The notes beneath the pieces were generated by a model. The model worked only from the letters and a program-made list of their open reading frames with translations. It ran no database searches and was not told where the DNA came from. The position numbers and the translations under genes are program-made. Positions 17,481 through 26,228 of a stretch of DNA of 64,000 nt are shown piece by piece. This DNA comes from Pontibacter actiniarum (lineage in GTDB: Bacteria; Bacteroidota; Bacteroidia; Cytophagales; Hymenobacteraceae), in the NCBI RefSeq assembly GCF_003585765.1, contig NZ_CP021235.1, positions 744,001 to 808,000 on the forward strand, given 5' to 3'. Every line of letters begins with the position of its first letter. The first letter of the stretch is position 1.

Positions 17481-18785
17481 TTACTTTTCTATCTCACGCT
17501 CGTAATTTACGGCCAGTTGGTACAGGGCCTGCAGGTTGTTCAGGTACTCCAGCTGGGCTGCGTTCAGGGCTTCCCAGGCGTCGATCACTTCCGGTAGTTG
17601 GGCGGTGTTTTGCTCGTAGGCCAGCATCGTGACATCGTAGTTCTTTTTAAGCGCCGGGAGGATTTTGGTGCGGAAGTTCTCTACCTGCTCCCGCTTGGCG
17701 TTCAGTTCCAGCGCCATGTTGCGGACCATGCCCTGCGCCTCGTTCAGGATGTTTTCGCGCTCGCGCTGCATGGCCTCAATCTCCAGGTTCATGGCTTTGG
17801 TGTTGGCCTTGTACATCTTGCTGGACCAGGGCGCGATCGGAATGGACACCATGCCCATGGCCGTGAACTGGTTCGGCATCATGTTGTTGCGGGGCGTCAT
17901 GTGGTCGAAGCGGAGGCGGAAATCGGGCTTGCGCTCCAGCCGCTCCTGCGCCACACCCAGGCGCATACTTTCGATGGTGCGGTCGAGCTGCTGAATATCG
18001 CTGCGGTTCTGGTTGAGGTAGGCTGTATCAGCCGCTAAAGCAACGGGAGCCGGTACGTTTATCAGCGTGTCTATTTTAAACGCAAGCTCCTTTGGCAGGT
18101 TCATCAGGGTGTTGAGCGTCACGTTTTGCTGCAGAATCTCGTTGCGAGTCATCAGTTGCATGTTCTCTACCTCGTGCAGGCGCGCTTCCGCTTTGTAGAT
18201 GCTGCCCAGCTTGCCCTGGCTGTAAGGGTAGCGTATGCGGGCCAACTGGAGCATATAGGCCATAATGCGCTCGTTATCCTGCAGCACATCCAGCTTCTTC
18301 TCCAGCACGACCCAGTTGTAGTAGGCGGCTTTTGCCTGTGCGCGTAGCTGGTTGTAGAGCACTTCCGCCTTCGCCTGCTCAATGGCTGCACGCGAGTCAT
18401 ACACCGCCTGCTTGGCCCGTTGCTTGGCCGGGTTAGGTATGGCCTGCTCTGCCGAAATCATGTAAGAGCCCTCTTTCTCGTCGCGCTCTATACTTTGGCC
18501 GGGGTAGGGCAGCATGAAAACGCCGCCACCTACCATGGGAGCCATCCAGCCGGTGGCACCCTCGGCGTAGGCATCCTGTGCTTTGGCCCGCAGGTCGTAC
18601 TGCTGCAGCATGGGGTTGCTGCTGCGGATGGCTTGCAGGACGCTGTCCAGCGCTACCGGCTGCTGCTGGGCTGAGGCAGGCAGGCCAACAAGCAGTAACA
18701 GCAGCAGCGTGACAGCAGATGCAAAACATCCCCCTGCCCCCTTCAGAGGGGGAATTTGAAGTGTATATCTCTTAATGCTTAACAT
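17481..18785 (-). CDS. cusC: TolC/CusC-like outer-membrane channel of the metal-efflux system
   Basis: A 434-residue outer-membrane factor with two OEP repeats; the mature part starts at about QQQPVALDSVLQAIRSSNPML. Helical hairpins and a Met/His-bearing stretch (DHMTPRNNMMPNQFTAMGM) fit a metal exporter. The gene overlaps the end of cusA by 14 bp, so translation is coupled. The signal peptide is odd. Between the basic start MLSIKRYT and the hydrophobic core lies LQIPPLKGAGGCF, encoded by a CCCCCTC-type palindromic repeat inserted in frame (18727-18758). Signal-peptide function should survive, because the charged start and hydrophobic core are both present. Confidence 0.88.
   Translation of the reverse strand: MLSIKRYTLQIPPLKGAGGCFASAVTLLLLLLVGLPASAQQQPVALDSVLQAIRSSNPMLQQYDLRAKAQDAYAEGATGWMAPMVGGGVFMLPYPGQSIERDEKEGSYMISAEQAIPNPAKQRAKQAVYDSRAAIEQAKAEVLYNQLRAQAKAAYYNWVVLEKKLDVLQDNERIMAYMLQLARIRYPYSQGKLGSIYKAEARLHEVENMQLMTRNEILQQNVTLNTLMNLPKELAFKIDTLINVPAPVALAADTAYLNQNRSDIQQLDRTIESMRLGVAQERLERKPDFRLRFDHMTPRNNMMPNQFTAMGMVSIPIAPWSSKMYKANTKAMNLEIEAMQRERENILNEAQGMVRNMALELNAKREQVENFRTKILPALKKNYDVTMLAYEQNTAQLPEVIDAWEALNAAQLEYLNNLQALYQLAVNYEREIEK
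18727..18758. repeat. G/C-run palindromic repeat inside the signal-peptide coding region
   Basis: CCCCCT and AGGGGG blocks around TTCAG form a short palindrome followed by AATTT. Read on the minus strand it encodes IPPLKGAGG. Sequences of this CCCCTC-AGGGGG type are, to my knowledge, dispersed intergenic repeats in Bacteroidota genomes; here one lies in frame inside a gene. Confidence 0.5.
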
Positions 18786-20670
18786 CGTATATCTCCAGTT
18801 TTCCGTGTTTCTTCAGTTCATACTCTTTTGTCATCTCAAACACCACCGGCGTTACCAGCAGAATGTGAATGGAGGAGGTAAACACCCCGCCAATCATCGG
18901 CAGCACGATCGGCAGCATCACGTCGGTGCCCACACCGGTTGCCCAAAGCACCGGGATCAGGCCGAACAGCGCCACAGACACGGTCATGATCTTCGGGCGC
19001 AGGCGTTTGGCGGCTCCCATGAATACATAGTCGCGGATGTCCTGCTTGGTGATGGTGTCGGAAGAGTTGCCTTTCTCATCCACCAGTTGTTTCATGGCCT
19101 CGTTCAGGTATACTACCATCACCATGGCCGTTTCTATGGCCAGGCCGAACAGGGCGATAAAGCCCACTGCCACAGCCACCGATAAATTCACGCCATAGAA
19201 GTATACTATAAACACGCCGCCAACCAGGGCAAAAGGTATAGTTACCAGGTTCAGCAGCGCCTCCTTCAGCGATTTAAAGGAGAAGTATAAAATGAGGAAG
19301 ATGATGACCAGCACCAGCGGAATGATGAACTGCAGCGTCTGGCTTGCCCGCACCTGGTTCTCCCACTGGCCGCTCCACTCCAGGTAATACCCTTCCGGTA
19401 TACCTGTTACCTCGGCATTTATCTTCTCCATGGCTTCTTCCACGGTGCCGCCTAAGTCGCGCTCGCGCACGTTAAACAGCACGGCCCCACGCAGCTGCGC
19501 GTTTTCAGAGTTGATCATGGGCGGGCCATCCGTAAAGTTTATACTTGCCACGGCAGAGAGCGGAATGGTGCCGGCAGCAGCCGTTTGCAGCGGAATCCGT
19601 TTGATGCGCTCCACGCTGTTGCGGTACTCCTGGGCCAGGCGTACGTTAATCGAGAATCGCTCACGCCCCTCAATGGTGTTGCCTATACTTGCCCCGCCCA
19701 AAGCAGACTCTATCGTCATGTTCACATCATCAATGGTCAGGCCGTAGCGGCCAAGGGCTTCGCGGTTAATGTCGATCTCCAGGTATTTGCCGCCGGTAAT
19801 AGGCTCCACGTACAGGTCTTTTACGCCGGGCACCGTCTCCAGCGCCGACTTTACCTTCTCCGACACCGCATAGATCGAGTCCAGGTTCTGGCCGTATACC
19901 TTCACGCCCACGTCGGTACGGATACCGGTGGCGAGCATGTTGATGCGGTTGATGATGGGCTGTGTCCAGCCGTTCACCACGCCCGGAATCTGCAGTTTAG
20001 AATCCAGCTCCTGGATGATATCCTCTTTGGTGATGCCCTCGCGCCACTCTGAGTGCGGCTTCAGCATGATGATGGTCTCGATCATACTTATCGGGGAATT
20101 GTCGGTGGCTGTGCTGGCGCGGCCCGCCTTGCCGAGCACCTGGTCTACCTCCGGCACCGATTTGATGATCTTGTCCTGCACCTGCAGAATGCGCTTCGCC
20201 TCGGCGTTCGATACATCCGGCAGCGTTACGGGCATGAACAGGATAGAGCCTTCATTCAGCGGCGGCATAAACTCGGTGCCCAGGCTCATGAGCATCGGGA
20301 TGGACACCAGCAACGCCAGCACGTTAATGCCGATGGTGGTTTTGCGCCACTTCAGGCACCACTTTAGCACCGGCCCGTATACCCGCTCCAGTCCCCGGTT
20401 TACCGGATTTTTGCTTTCATCGCGGAATTTCCCTTTCAGGAAGAAGGAGATGAGCACCGGCGTCAGCGTAATCGCCACCACCGCATCCACGATAAGTATA
20501 AACGTCTTCGTCCAGGCCAGCGGGCTGAACAGCTTGCCCTCCTGACCCGTCAGCAGAAACACCGGCAGGAAAGAGGTGATCACGATGATCGTACTCCAGA
20601 ACACGCTGGGGCCAACCTGCTTGGAGGCCTTTTCTATGATTGAGAGTCTTGTTTCTTTATCTAAGTTCAT
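18772..20670 (-). CDS. cusA: CusA-type heavy-metal RND pump, C-terminal part (gene split)
   Basis: This 632-residue product is the second part of a CusA/CzcA-family pump, from just after TM4 to the end. It begins MNLDKETRLSIIEKASKQVG, normally an internal CusA sequence. It then shows TM5-TM6 (STIIVITSFLPVFLLTGQEG), the second periplasmic porter half (MLATGIRTDVGVKVYGQ, ALGGASIGNTIEGRERFSIN) and TM7-TM12. The preceding half is encoded at 21131-22405. An inserted element (20679-21142) separates the two. 424 plus 632 residues equals the normal length of about 1050, so little or no coding sequence was lost. The apparent ATG lies at the element edge. Whether it is translated separately, and gives a working two-piece pump, cannot be told from sequence. 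Confidence 0.85.
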   Translation of the reverse strand: MNLDKETRLSIIEKASKQVGPSVFWSTIIVITSFLPVFLLTGQEGKLFSPLAWTKTFILIVDAVVAITLTPVLISFFLKGKFRDESKNPVNRGLERVYGPVLKWCLKWRKTTIGINVLALLVSIPMLMSLGTEFMPPLNEGSILFMPVTLPDVSNAEAKRILQVQDKIIKSVPEVDQVLGKAGRASTATDNSPISMIETIIMLKPHSEWREGITKEDIIQELDSKLQIPGVVNGWTQPIINRINMLATGIRTDVGVKVYGQNLDSIYAVSEKVKSALETVPGVKDLYVEPITGGKYLEIDINREALGRYGLTIDDVNMTIESALGGASIGNTIEGRERFSINVRLAQEYRNSVERIKRIPLQTAAAGTIPLSAVASINFTDGPPMINSENAQLRGAVLFNVRERDLGGTVEEAMEKINAEVTGIPEGYYLEWSGQWENQVRASQTLQFIIPLVLVIIFLILYFSFKSLKEALLNLVTIPFALVGGVFIVYFYGVNLSVAVAVGFIALFGLAIETAMVMVVYLNEAMKQLVDEKGNSSDTITKQDIRDYVFMGAAKRLRPKIMTVSVALFGLIPVLWATGVGTDVMLPIVLPMIGGVFTSSIHILLVTPVVFEMTKEYELKKHGKLEIYDVKH

Positions 20671-20678
20671 TGCATTCT

Positions 20679-21142
20679 AATTTTGAATGAGTGATTGAGT
20701 GAATGAGCGAATCTTTACCGGGTGGTGTTTTTTCTGGCCTTTGCCAGCACCGACAATATTTCGGTTGTCTCTTTCACTAATGGTGCTGTAGTTGACTTAC
20801 TTGTAGCACCTGACTCTTCCAGAAGCTCCAGCCAGAACAAAGTCTCATCGGCCTCTTCAATCACTATACTTATCTTCGAGTAAAGTTCTGCTGAAGACCT
20901 CGCTCTGCAGGCGGCTCTGTAATTTGCTCCGACAGATGTGGCTGATCGTAAGATTTGACGCTTCATTACAGTAACCTCTTCCGATTTAGGTAAACCCTGG
21001 CTGAAGCGAATCACATCGAGCGCGAGTTTTTTGGTTCGCTGTCGGAACTGCTCTACAAATTGGTCTTTCGGTGTTCTATCCAATTCACTCATTCCTCATT
21101 CCTTAAAAATTCACACATTCACTCAATCACTCATTCAGAATT
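20679..21142. mobile_element. Intervening-sequence-like element interrupting cusA
   Basis: The ends form a 27-bp inverted repeat (20679-20705 and 21116-21142) with a single mismatch, which is a G-U pair in RNA. The inner 21 bp match perfectly, with further partial pairing inward. The arms consist of TGAGTGA-like units. The single ORF encodes a four-helix-bundle protein of the family carried by 23S rRNA intervening sequences. The ORF start codon and the stop of cusA-N both lie inside the repeat. In a transcript the ends would form a stem long enough for RNase III. The element is absent from normal cusA genes. No target duplication is obvious. Confidence 0.75.
20715..21092 (-). CDS. Four-helix-bundle protein (23S rRNA intervening-sequence family)
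   Basis: This 125-residue protein has the family core LRSATSVGANYRAACRARSS, then KISIVIEEADETLFWLELL (about 47-95). This is the TIGR02436/S23-type four-helix bundle, related to the Avd accessory protein of diversity-generating retroelements. It was first seen in intervening sequences of 23S rRNA genes, and its molecular role is still unclear. Here it lies in a palindromic element inside cusA, in the same orientation. Its start, ATGAGTGAA, is made from the element's own repeat unit. The family is confident; a role in moving or processing the element is inference. Confidence 0.9.
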   Translation of the reverse strand: MSELDRTPKDQFVEQFRQRTKKLALDVIRFSQGLPKSEEVTVMKRQILRSATSVGANYRAACRARSSAELYSKISIVIEEADETLFWLELLEESGATSKSTTAPLVKETTEILSVLAKARKNTTR

Positions 21143-22405
21143 TCTCTTACTCGCCTCCGCCAGGTGCCGGTAAGAGTTCTCCACCATCACAATGGCATCG
21201 TCCACGATTACGCCGATGGACAGGGCGATACCGGTGAGCGACATGATGTTGGAGGAGATGTCGAAGGCGTTGAGTAGGATGAAGCCGATAGCGACGGAGA
21301 GCGGCAGCTGGATGATGATCACCAGGGCGCTGCGCCAGTGGAAGAGGAAGAGGAACACGACCACAGAGGCCACGATCATTTCCTCGATCAGCGTGTTTTT
21401 TACAGAAGCGATACTTTCGTTGATGAGGCCGCTGCGGTCGTAGACGATGTTGAACTCCATGCCTTCCGGCAAGCCTTTGCTTACCTCGGCCATTTTCTCC
21501 TTCACGTTGGAGATTACCTCTTCAGCGTTCTCGCCGTAGCGCATCACCACAATGCCACCCACTGCCTCGCCTTCGCCATTCAGGTCGAAGATACCGAGGC
21601 GGCTTTCGCCGGTCATCTGCACCGTGGCCACGTCTTGTACCCGCACCGGAATGGTGTTGTTGGTGGTGATGGCGATGTTCTCTATTTCCTCTGCCGATTT
21701 CAGATAGCCCGTGGTTTTGATGATGTAGCCAATGTCGGAGCGCTCGAACTTGCGGCCACCGGCCTCGTTGTTATTGGCCCGCACGGCCTGGATCACCTGC
21801 GGCACGGTGAGGTTATAGTAGGTAAGTTTATTGGGGTCCACCGTTACCTGGTACTGCTTCTGGAAACCGCCGAAAGAGGCCACCTCGCTCACGCCCTCCA
21901 CGTTTTGCAGCGCAAACTTCACATACCAGTCCTGCACGGCGCGCTGCTCACCCAGGTCCATGCCCGGGGCATCAAAGGTATACCAGAGCACGTGCCCTAC
22001 GCCGGTGCCATCGGGGCCAAGGGTAGGGGTAACGCCCTCCGGCAGTGCGTTGCCAACCGAGTTCAGGCGCTCCAGCACGCGGGAGCGGGCCCAGTACACA
22101 TCGGTGTCGTCTTCAAAAATGATGTAGATAAAGCTCATGCCGAACATGGAGGAGCCGCGCACATACTTCACCTCGGGCAGGCCCTGCAGGTTGGTGACCA
22201 GCGGGTAGGTTACCTGGTCCTCAATAATCTGCGGGCTGCGGCCCATCCACTCAGTGAATACGATCACCTGGTTCTCCGACAGGTCGGGGATAGCGTCTAC
22301 TTTATTTGTTTGCACCGAATAGAGGCCCCAGCCAAAGAGTACAGCCGAAATCAGCAGCACGAATACACGGTTGCGAAGCGAAAAGGATATTAACTTCTCG
22401 ATCAT
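21131..22405 (-). CDS. cusA: CusA-type heavy-metal RND pump, N-terminal part (gene split)
   Basis: This 424-residue product covers TM1 through TM4 of a CusA/CzcA-family proton-driven metal exporter. It begins MIEKLISFSLRNRVFVLLI and contains the CusA hallmark DLSENQVIVFTEWMGRSPQI and the porter domain. TM2-TM4 include GIALSIGVIVDDAIVMVEN, whose paired Asp are the proton-relay residues. It continues SYRHLAEASKRN and then runs into the inserted element, where two codons and a TGA follow (NSE stop). The break therefore falls in the cytoplasmic loop between TM4 and TM5. The remaining part is encoded at 18772-20670. Confidence 0.88.
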   Translation of the reverse strand: MIEKLISFSLRNRVFVLLISAVLFGWGLYSVQTNKVDAIPDLSENQVIVFTEWMGRSPQIIEDQVTYPLVTNLQGLPEVKYVRGSSMFGMSFIYIIFEDDTDVYWARSRVLERLNSVGNALPEGVTPTLGPDGTGVGHVLWYTFDAPGMDLGEQRAVQDWYVKFALQNVEGVSEVASFGGFQKQYQVTVDPNKLTYYNLTVPQVIQAVRANNNEAGGRKFERSDIGYIIKTTGYLKSAEEIENIAITTNNTIPVRVQDVATVQMTGESRLGIFDLNGEGEAVGGIVVMRYGENAEEVISNVKEKMAEVSKGLPEGMEFNIVYDRSGLINESIASVKNTLIEEMIVASVVVFLFLFHWRSALVIIIQLPLSVAIGFILLNAFDISSNIMSLTGIALSIGVIVDDAIVMVENSYRHLAEASKRNSE

Positions 22406-22566
22406 GGAAATGATGTTCTAAACCTAAACAGAAAGTATAAAGCCACGGGGAGTGGCAGCGGGGGAGGGTGCCAAAGTATGATGTACAGGTATGGCAAAGC
22501 CGCAACCGATGGCAAAAGTATGCCACAGCTAATCAGCGTGCCAAAGCGGCACCCGGTTCTGTAAGG

Positions 22567-23004
22567 TTATAGAAGGAAAGACTGCACCAGCACCGGTATG
22601 TTGCGGGCCAGCGGCGGAGACTTGTAAAGGGCGTAGCGTGGCGCCTCAGCCTCCTGGGAAGTATAAAACTGCAGTACAACAGCCTTAACCACAGCAAAGA
22701 GCTGCAGTTGCTGGTATTGGGTAAGGGTCGTTATTTTGTGGCTGAAAGCGTCGCCCAGCTCCTTCACCTGTAACTGGTGATCCTGGCAGCAGGCGTTATT
22801 GTCGGCTTTCTGCTCTTTGGCAGCATGGCAAGGCGGCAGCTTTTTCTGCTGTTTTTGCTCCATCGGGCAATCTGCCTTAGCCCCAAAGAAGGTAACGTCA
22901 CGCACCTCACCGCCACAGATATGCATGCCCACAGCCACACCCGTCGAGGAGACGAGCACCAGCAGCGTGAGGGTTAGCAATAGGATCTGGCGGTACAGTT
23001 TCAT
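22567..23004 (-). CDS. HYC_CC_PP family protein (Cys/His-rich, metal-efflux associated)
   Basis: A 145-residue secreted or membrane-attached protein. The N-terminal hydrophobic segment is at about 5-27 (LLTLTLLVLVSSTGVAVGMH). The family name-giving pattern follows: MHICGGEV, then CPMEQKQQKKLPPCHAAKEQ, then NACCQDHQL. These Cys and His residues suggest soft-metal binding. A C-terminal helix ends in YKSPPLARNIPVLVQSFLL. It sits 161 bp upstream of cusA in the same direction and is probably the first gene of the metal-efflux operon, where this family is frequent. No biochemical function is known to me. Confidence 0.85.
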   Translation of the reverse strand: MKLYRQILLLTLTLLVLVSSTGVAVGMHICGGEVRDVTFFGAKADCPMEQKQQKKLPPCHAAKEQKADNNACCQDHQLQVKELGDAFSHKITTLTQYQQLQLFAVVKAVVLQFYTSQEAEAPRYALYKSPPLARNIPVLVQSFLL

Positions 23005-23025
23005 GGTTGATAGTTGTTTCCGCTA

Positions 23026-23033
23026 CAAAGGTA
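23026..23033 (-). promoter_or_regulatory. Promoter -7 box upstream of the metal-efflux operon
   Basis: The minus strand reads TACCTTTG (consensus TAnnTTTG) 21 bp before the ATG of the HYC_CC_PP gene. A TTTTG lies about 24 bp further upstream, slightly more than the usual spacing. No clear metal-regulator operator is visible. Confidence 0.45.
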
Positions 23034-23196
23034 CATACCCGGTAGCAGGAGCTATTACAAAATTAACGAAAAAATTTACAGAATAACTCCTTCGGGAGCA
23101 AAAATTGCGCGCTCGGTTTATTTACCGCCTGTATTGAACTACTGGCAACCCCTTTGCCGTTGAACCTAACGTATTAATTCGGTTTCTTTGCACTTC

Positions 23197-24039
23197 ATGC
23201 AGCTCTACATCACATCTCTTAACTCAGGAAGTAACGGCAACTGCTACTACGTTGGCAACCACCGCGAGGCAATCTTGGTTGATGCCGGTATCTCGTGCCG
23301 GGAAACTGAGAAGCGCATGAAGCGGCTGGGCCTGTCGCTTGCCAGGGTGAAGGCCATCTTTATCTCGCATGAGCACTCAGACCACATCCGCGGCATTGCG
23401 GTACTGGCCAAAAAGTACAACTTACCCGTGTACATAACCCTAGCCACGCTCCAGAACGCCCGCCTCGACCTGGGGGATGTGCAGGTGATCCCGTTCAGTG
23501 CCGATGAACCGGTGCAAGTTGGCGGGCTAACGGTGACGGCATTTGTCAAACGGCACGATGCGGCAGACCCACACAGCTTTGTGGTGGGCTATAAAGGTAT
23601 TAACGTCGGGGTGTTTACAGATATTGGCGCTCCCTGTGATAACCTGATCCACCACTTTCAGCAGTGCCACGCCGCTTTTCTGGAGGCCAACTACGATGAG
23701 GACCTGCTGGAGAGGGGGCGGTACCCGTATTATCTGAAGAACCGCATCCGCGGCGGCAGGGGGCACTTGTCTAACCGGCAGGCTTTGGCGCTGTTCGCCG
23801 GGTACAAGCCAGCTTTTATGAGCCACTTGCTTCTCGCGCACCTGTCCAAAGACAATAACTGCCCCAACCTGGTTCGGGAGCTGTTTACGGCGCATGCCGA
23901 TGGCACGGAGATCACCGTGGCCTCCCGCTTTGAGGAGACGCCCGTTTTCCGCATCACCGGCAGCTTTTCGAGGCAGGCAGCCACCACAGTAGGCCAGGGG
24001 CAGATCAGCCTCGACTTTGGGGAGGTAGCTTTACACTAG
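23197..24039 (+). CDS. MBL-fold metallo-hydrolase (YycJ/WalJ-like)
   Basis: This 280-residue cytosolic protein has the metallo-beta-lactamase fold. The Zn motif SHEHSDH (His58, His60, Asp62, His63) follows the typical N-terminus SLNSGSNGNCYYVG. Later ligands are in KRHDAADPHSFVV, FTDIGAP and HLSKDN. The pattern SLNSGSNGN ... GHLSN matches the YycJ/WalJ subgroup, thought to act as 5'-3' exonucleases in DNA repair. I start at ATG 23197; a TTG at 23188 would add three residues. It is a single gene, divergent from the metal-efflux operon. Confidence 0.87.
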   Translation: MQLYITSLNSGSNGNCYYVGNHREAILVDAGISCRETEKRMKRLGLSLARVKAIFISHEHSDHIRGIAVLAKKYNLPVYITLATLQNARLDLGDVQVIPFSADEPVQVGGLTVTAFVKRHDAADPHSFVVGYKGINVGVFTDIGAPCDNLIHHFQQCHAAFLEANYDEDLLERGRYPYYLKNRIRGGRGHLSNRQALALFAGYKPAFMSHLLLAHLSKDNNCPNLVRELFTAHADGTEITVASRFEETPVFRITGSFSRQAATTVGQGQISLDFGEVALH

Positions 24040-24068
24040 CAACGTCATTTACGCAGTTCGCCAGCCAG

Positions 24069-25619
24069 CTACTGCTGCACAGGCTGCTTGCGGAGCATCT
24101 TTCCTGCCCGCCCCGGGCTGAAATTATCGCCCTCCTTTACCATCCTTCCGTTCACGATAACGTACCGGAAGCCCGAGGCCAGTTGGTAAGGGTTTTCGTA
24201 AGTGGCGTTTTCCTTTACATCAGATGGCTTAAAGAGCAGCAGGTCCGCTTTGTTGCCTGCTTTGATAGTACCACGGTCCGGCAGGCCGATGGTTTTTGCC
24301 GGCAAGCCGCTCATCTTCCAGATGGCCTCCTCCAGCGGCAGAACCTTTTTATCCTGCACATACGTCTCGATAACCCGGGCAAAGGCACCAAAACCCCTCG
24401 GATGGTTCATGGTGGGGCTCCCGTCGGTGCAGATCATCACGTGCGGGTCGGTTAGCAGGGCGTCCTGTAGCGGTTCGTTCATTACGAAGTAGGCTCCACT
24501 GGCACCGTAAGGGCCTATGTCCTCCATCAAAATCTCTTCGAAAGGCTTGTTCAGTTCTTTTGCTATTTGCGCCAGCGTTTTGCCTTTGTAAGGGCCGGAG
24601 CCAAGTAAGGTGGCCTCGGGCCCGTTGCGTAGAGTCACCCTGTTGCGCAGGTAAGTGCTGAGTGCGTCTCTTTGTGTCGCCAGCACCTGCTGGTAATCGT
24701 GCGGCTTCAGTGCCCAGTCCGGGAAGAGCAGGCCAATGCCGGTGTAGCTGGCGGTATAGGGGTAGATATCTGCCGTTACGTTGGTGCCGGTGGCCCTGGC
24801 GCTGTCCAACAGCTGCAGTATGTGCTTTGCCCGTGCTTCGCCTTTGCCGAAAACCACCTTGATGTGGGAGATATGCACGGGGCAGTGTTTCCCCTGCGCC
24901 AACAGCTCTTTTATTGAGGCCTCTACGTAGGCATCGTCCTCGTTCCGCATGTGGCTCATAATCAGGCCGCCTTTTTCTCCTACTACCTGGGCCAGCCTGT
25001 TTAACTCGGCACTGCCGGCGTAATAGCCTGGCATGTACTCCAGGCCTGTGGTCATGCCGTAGCAGCCGGCGTCCAGTGCCTGCGCCAACAACTGCTGCAT
25101 CCTGGCAGTGTTTTCTTCGGAAGGGATGGAGTCGTAGCCGGTGCCGGAAAGCAGCCGGAGCGTTCCGTGGCCAACGAACATGGCAATGTTCACTGCCGGT
25201 TCTACAGCAGCCACGCTGTCCATCCAGACACGCAGGTCTTCCTGGCTCGGGCTAAACCCGTCCTGGCCCAGCGCAATGGTGGTTACGCCCATCGCCAGGA
25301 AGTTCCGGAAGTCAGGCGTTGCCATGGGATCGCCGTGGGCATGGGTGTCGATAAAGCCCGGCGTAAGCACCAGGCCCCGTGCCTCTATGGCTCTGTCAGC
25401 TGTGTAATTAGCCGTGGTGTCCCTGTCGATCAAGGCAATAGAATCACCGGCTACCAGGATGTTGGCCGCGTAGGGCGCCAGGCCTGTCCCATCTACCACC
25501 GTAGCCCCTTTTATGAGCAGGTCATAGGTTATGGCCTTACTGTCGGCTGCCTGCTTCTTCGCCTGTTGGCAGGATGAGAAGAAAGCCGCAAGCAGGAGGA
25601 GAGAGAGAATGCGCTGCAT
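24069..25619 (-). CDS. N-acyl-D-amino-acid deacylase / D-aminoacylase family amidohydrolase (lipoprotein)
   Basis: This 516-residue secreted amidohydrolase begins at the ATG at 25619, giving the lipoprotein signal LLLAAFFSSC; an upstream start adds seven residues. The fold is a beta-sandwich plus metal-dependent TIM barrel: LVLTPGFIDTHAHGDP (metal His pair), GMTTGLEYMPG, HISHIKVV, YPYTAS and MICTDGSPTMNHPRG. The C-terminal part restores the small domain (GTIKAGNKADLLLF). This pattern fits N-acyl-D-amino-acid deacylase. The substrate could equally be a D-amino-acid-containing peptidoglycan or dipeptide product. The catalytic Cys/Glu metal bridge is not assigned. Confidence 0.85.
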   Translation of the reverse strand: MQRILSLLLLAAFFSSCQQAKKQAADSKAITYDLLIKGATVVDGTGLAPYAANILVAGDSIALIDRDTTANYTADRAIEARGLVLTPGFIDTHAHGDPMATPDFRNFLAMGVTTIALGQDGFSPSQEDLRVWMDSVAAVEPAVNIAMFVGHGTLRLLSGTGYDSIPSEENTARMQQLLAQALDAGCYGMTTGLEYMPGYYAGSAELNRLAQVVGEKGGLIMSHMRNEDDAYVEASIKELLAQGKHCPVHISHIKVVFGKGEARAKHILQLLDSARATGTNVTADIYPYTASYTGIGLLFPDWALKPHDYQQVLATQRDALSTYLRNRVTLRNGPEATLLGSGPYKGKTLAQIAKELNKPFEEILMEDIGPYGASGAYFVMNEPLQDALLTDPHVMICTDGSPTMNHPRGFGAFARVIETYVQDKKVLPLEEAIWKMSGLPAKTIGLPDRGTIKAGNKADLLLFKPSDVKENATYENPYQLASGFRYVIVNGRMVKEGDNFSPGRAGKMLRKQPVQQ

Positions 25620-25970
25620 GGTGTTGCCTTGATGTTTCATCCCTCAATATAAGTATAAAACTTGCATAAGCGTAACAGTATCAGTTACAAAAAAGCAGTT
25701 GAGGCAAAGCGTGAGTACCAGCCGTAGACGACAGTACTACCTGTTTCCCGTTATACTTGGGCAGGGGCGCTTTTACCGGCTGCGTTATTTTCGTTATGTT
25801 GCGCGGTAGCAGGAGGCGGCAGCTCCGGCTTGTTTAAAAGGAGGCTTCTGCTGCAGTAGACGCGGTAACGGTAAGGTATACAGGGTGCCTGACACGCTTT
25901 ACCCGCTATGCCGTAGATGAAACTTATTTGGCCTTCGCCTGCTTATAAATAAATCTGACAAGGAAACAGC
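25620..25970. other. Intergenic region without recognised feature
   Basis: A 351-bp gap between the divergent deacylase gene and a small plus-strand gene. It carries two AAGTATA/TATACTT motif copies (near 25651 and 25751). No hairpin, promoter consensus or ORF could be supported. Confidence 0.4.
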
Positions 25971-26228
25971 ATGCTTGAACATTCTCTCTTTCACCGGCTC
26001 CCGGACTGGAGCAAAGTTGAGGTGCTGACCAAACACGGTACAGCACTGGCCCAGCGGGAGCAGCAGGATTGGACCATCACCCTCTACTCGCTGCAGCATA
26101 ATTTTTATGAGCTTTGGGAAAAGGATGGGGTAGAGGTCATCAGCTCCTTTCAGGCCACGGCCAACCCTATGGCGATCCTGCACCCGTACACCGAGCAGAT
26201 AGATATCCGGAACGTCATCGACTTATAG
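25971..26228 (+). CDS. Small hypothetical protein (85 aa)
   Basis: This 85-residue soluble protein (MLEHSLFHRLPDWSKVEVL ...) has a balanced composition, many aromatic residues and alternating hydrophobic strands (WTITLYSLQHNFYELWEKDG). It is probably a small alpha/beta domain. It is preferred over the antisense frame in the same place because of its protein-like composition and the AAGGA-containing leader (ctgacaaggaaacagc) before its ATG. It converges with the PfkB gene and overlaps it by 14 bp. I do not recognise the family. Confidence 0.65.
   Translation: MLEHSLFHRLPDWSKVEVLTKHGTALAQREQQDWTITLYSLQHNFYELWEKDGVEVISSFQATANPMAILHPYTEQIDIRNVIDL

Noticed and set aside
20715..21092. Avd protein of a diversity-generating retroelement
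   Set aside because: The protein belongs to the same superfamily, but no reverse transcriptase, template repeat or variable repeat is seen nearby.
25899..26183. 94-codon minus-strand frame opposite the small gene at 25971
   Set aside because: The plus-strand frame has better composition and a likely ribosome site; two overlapping genes are not needed.
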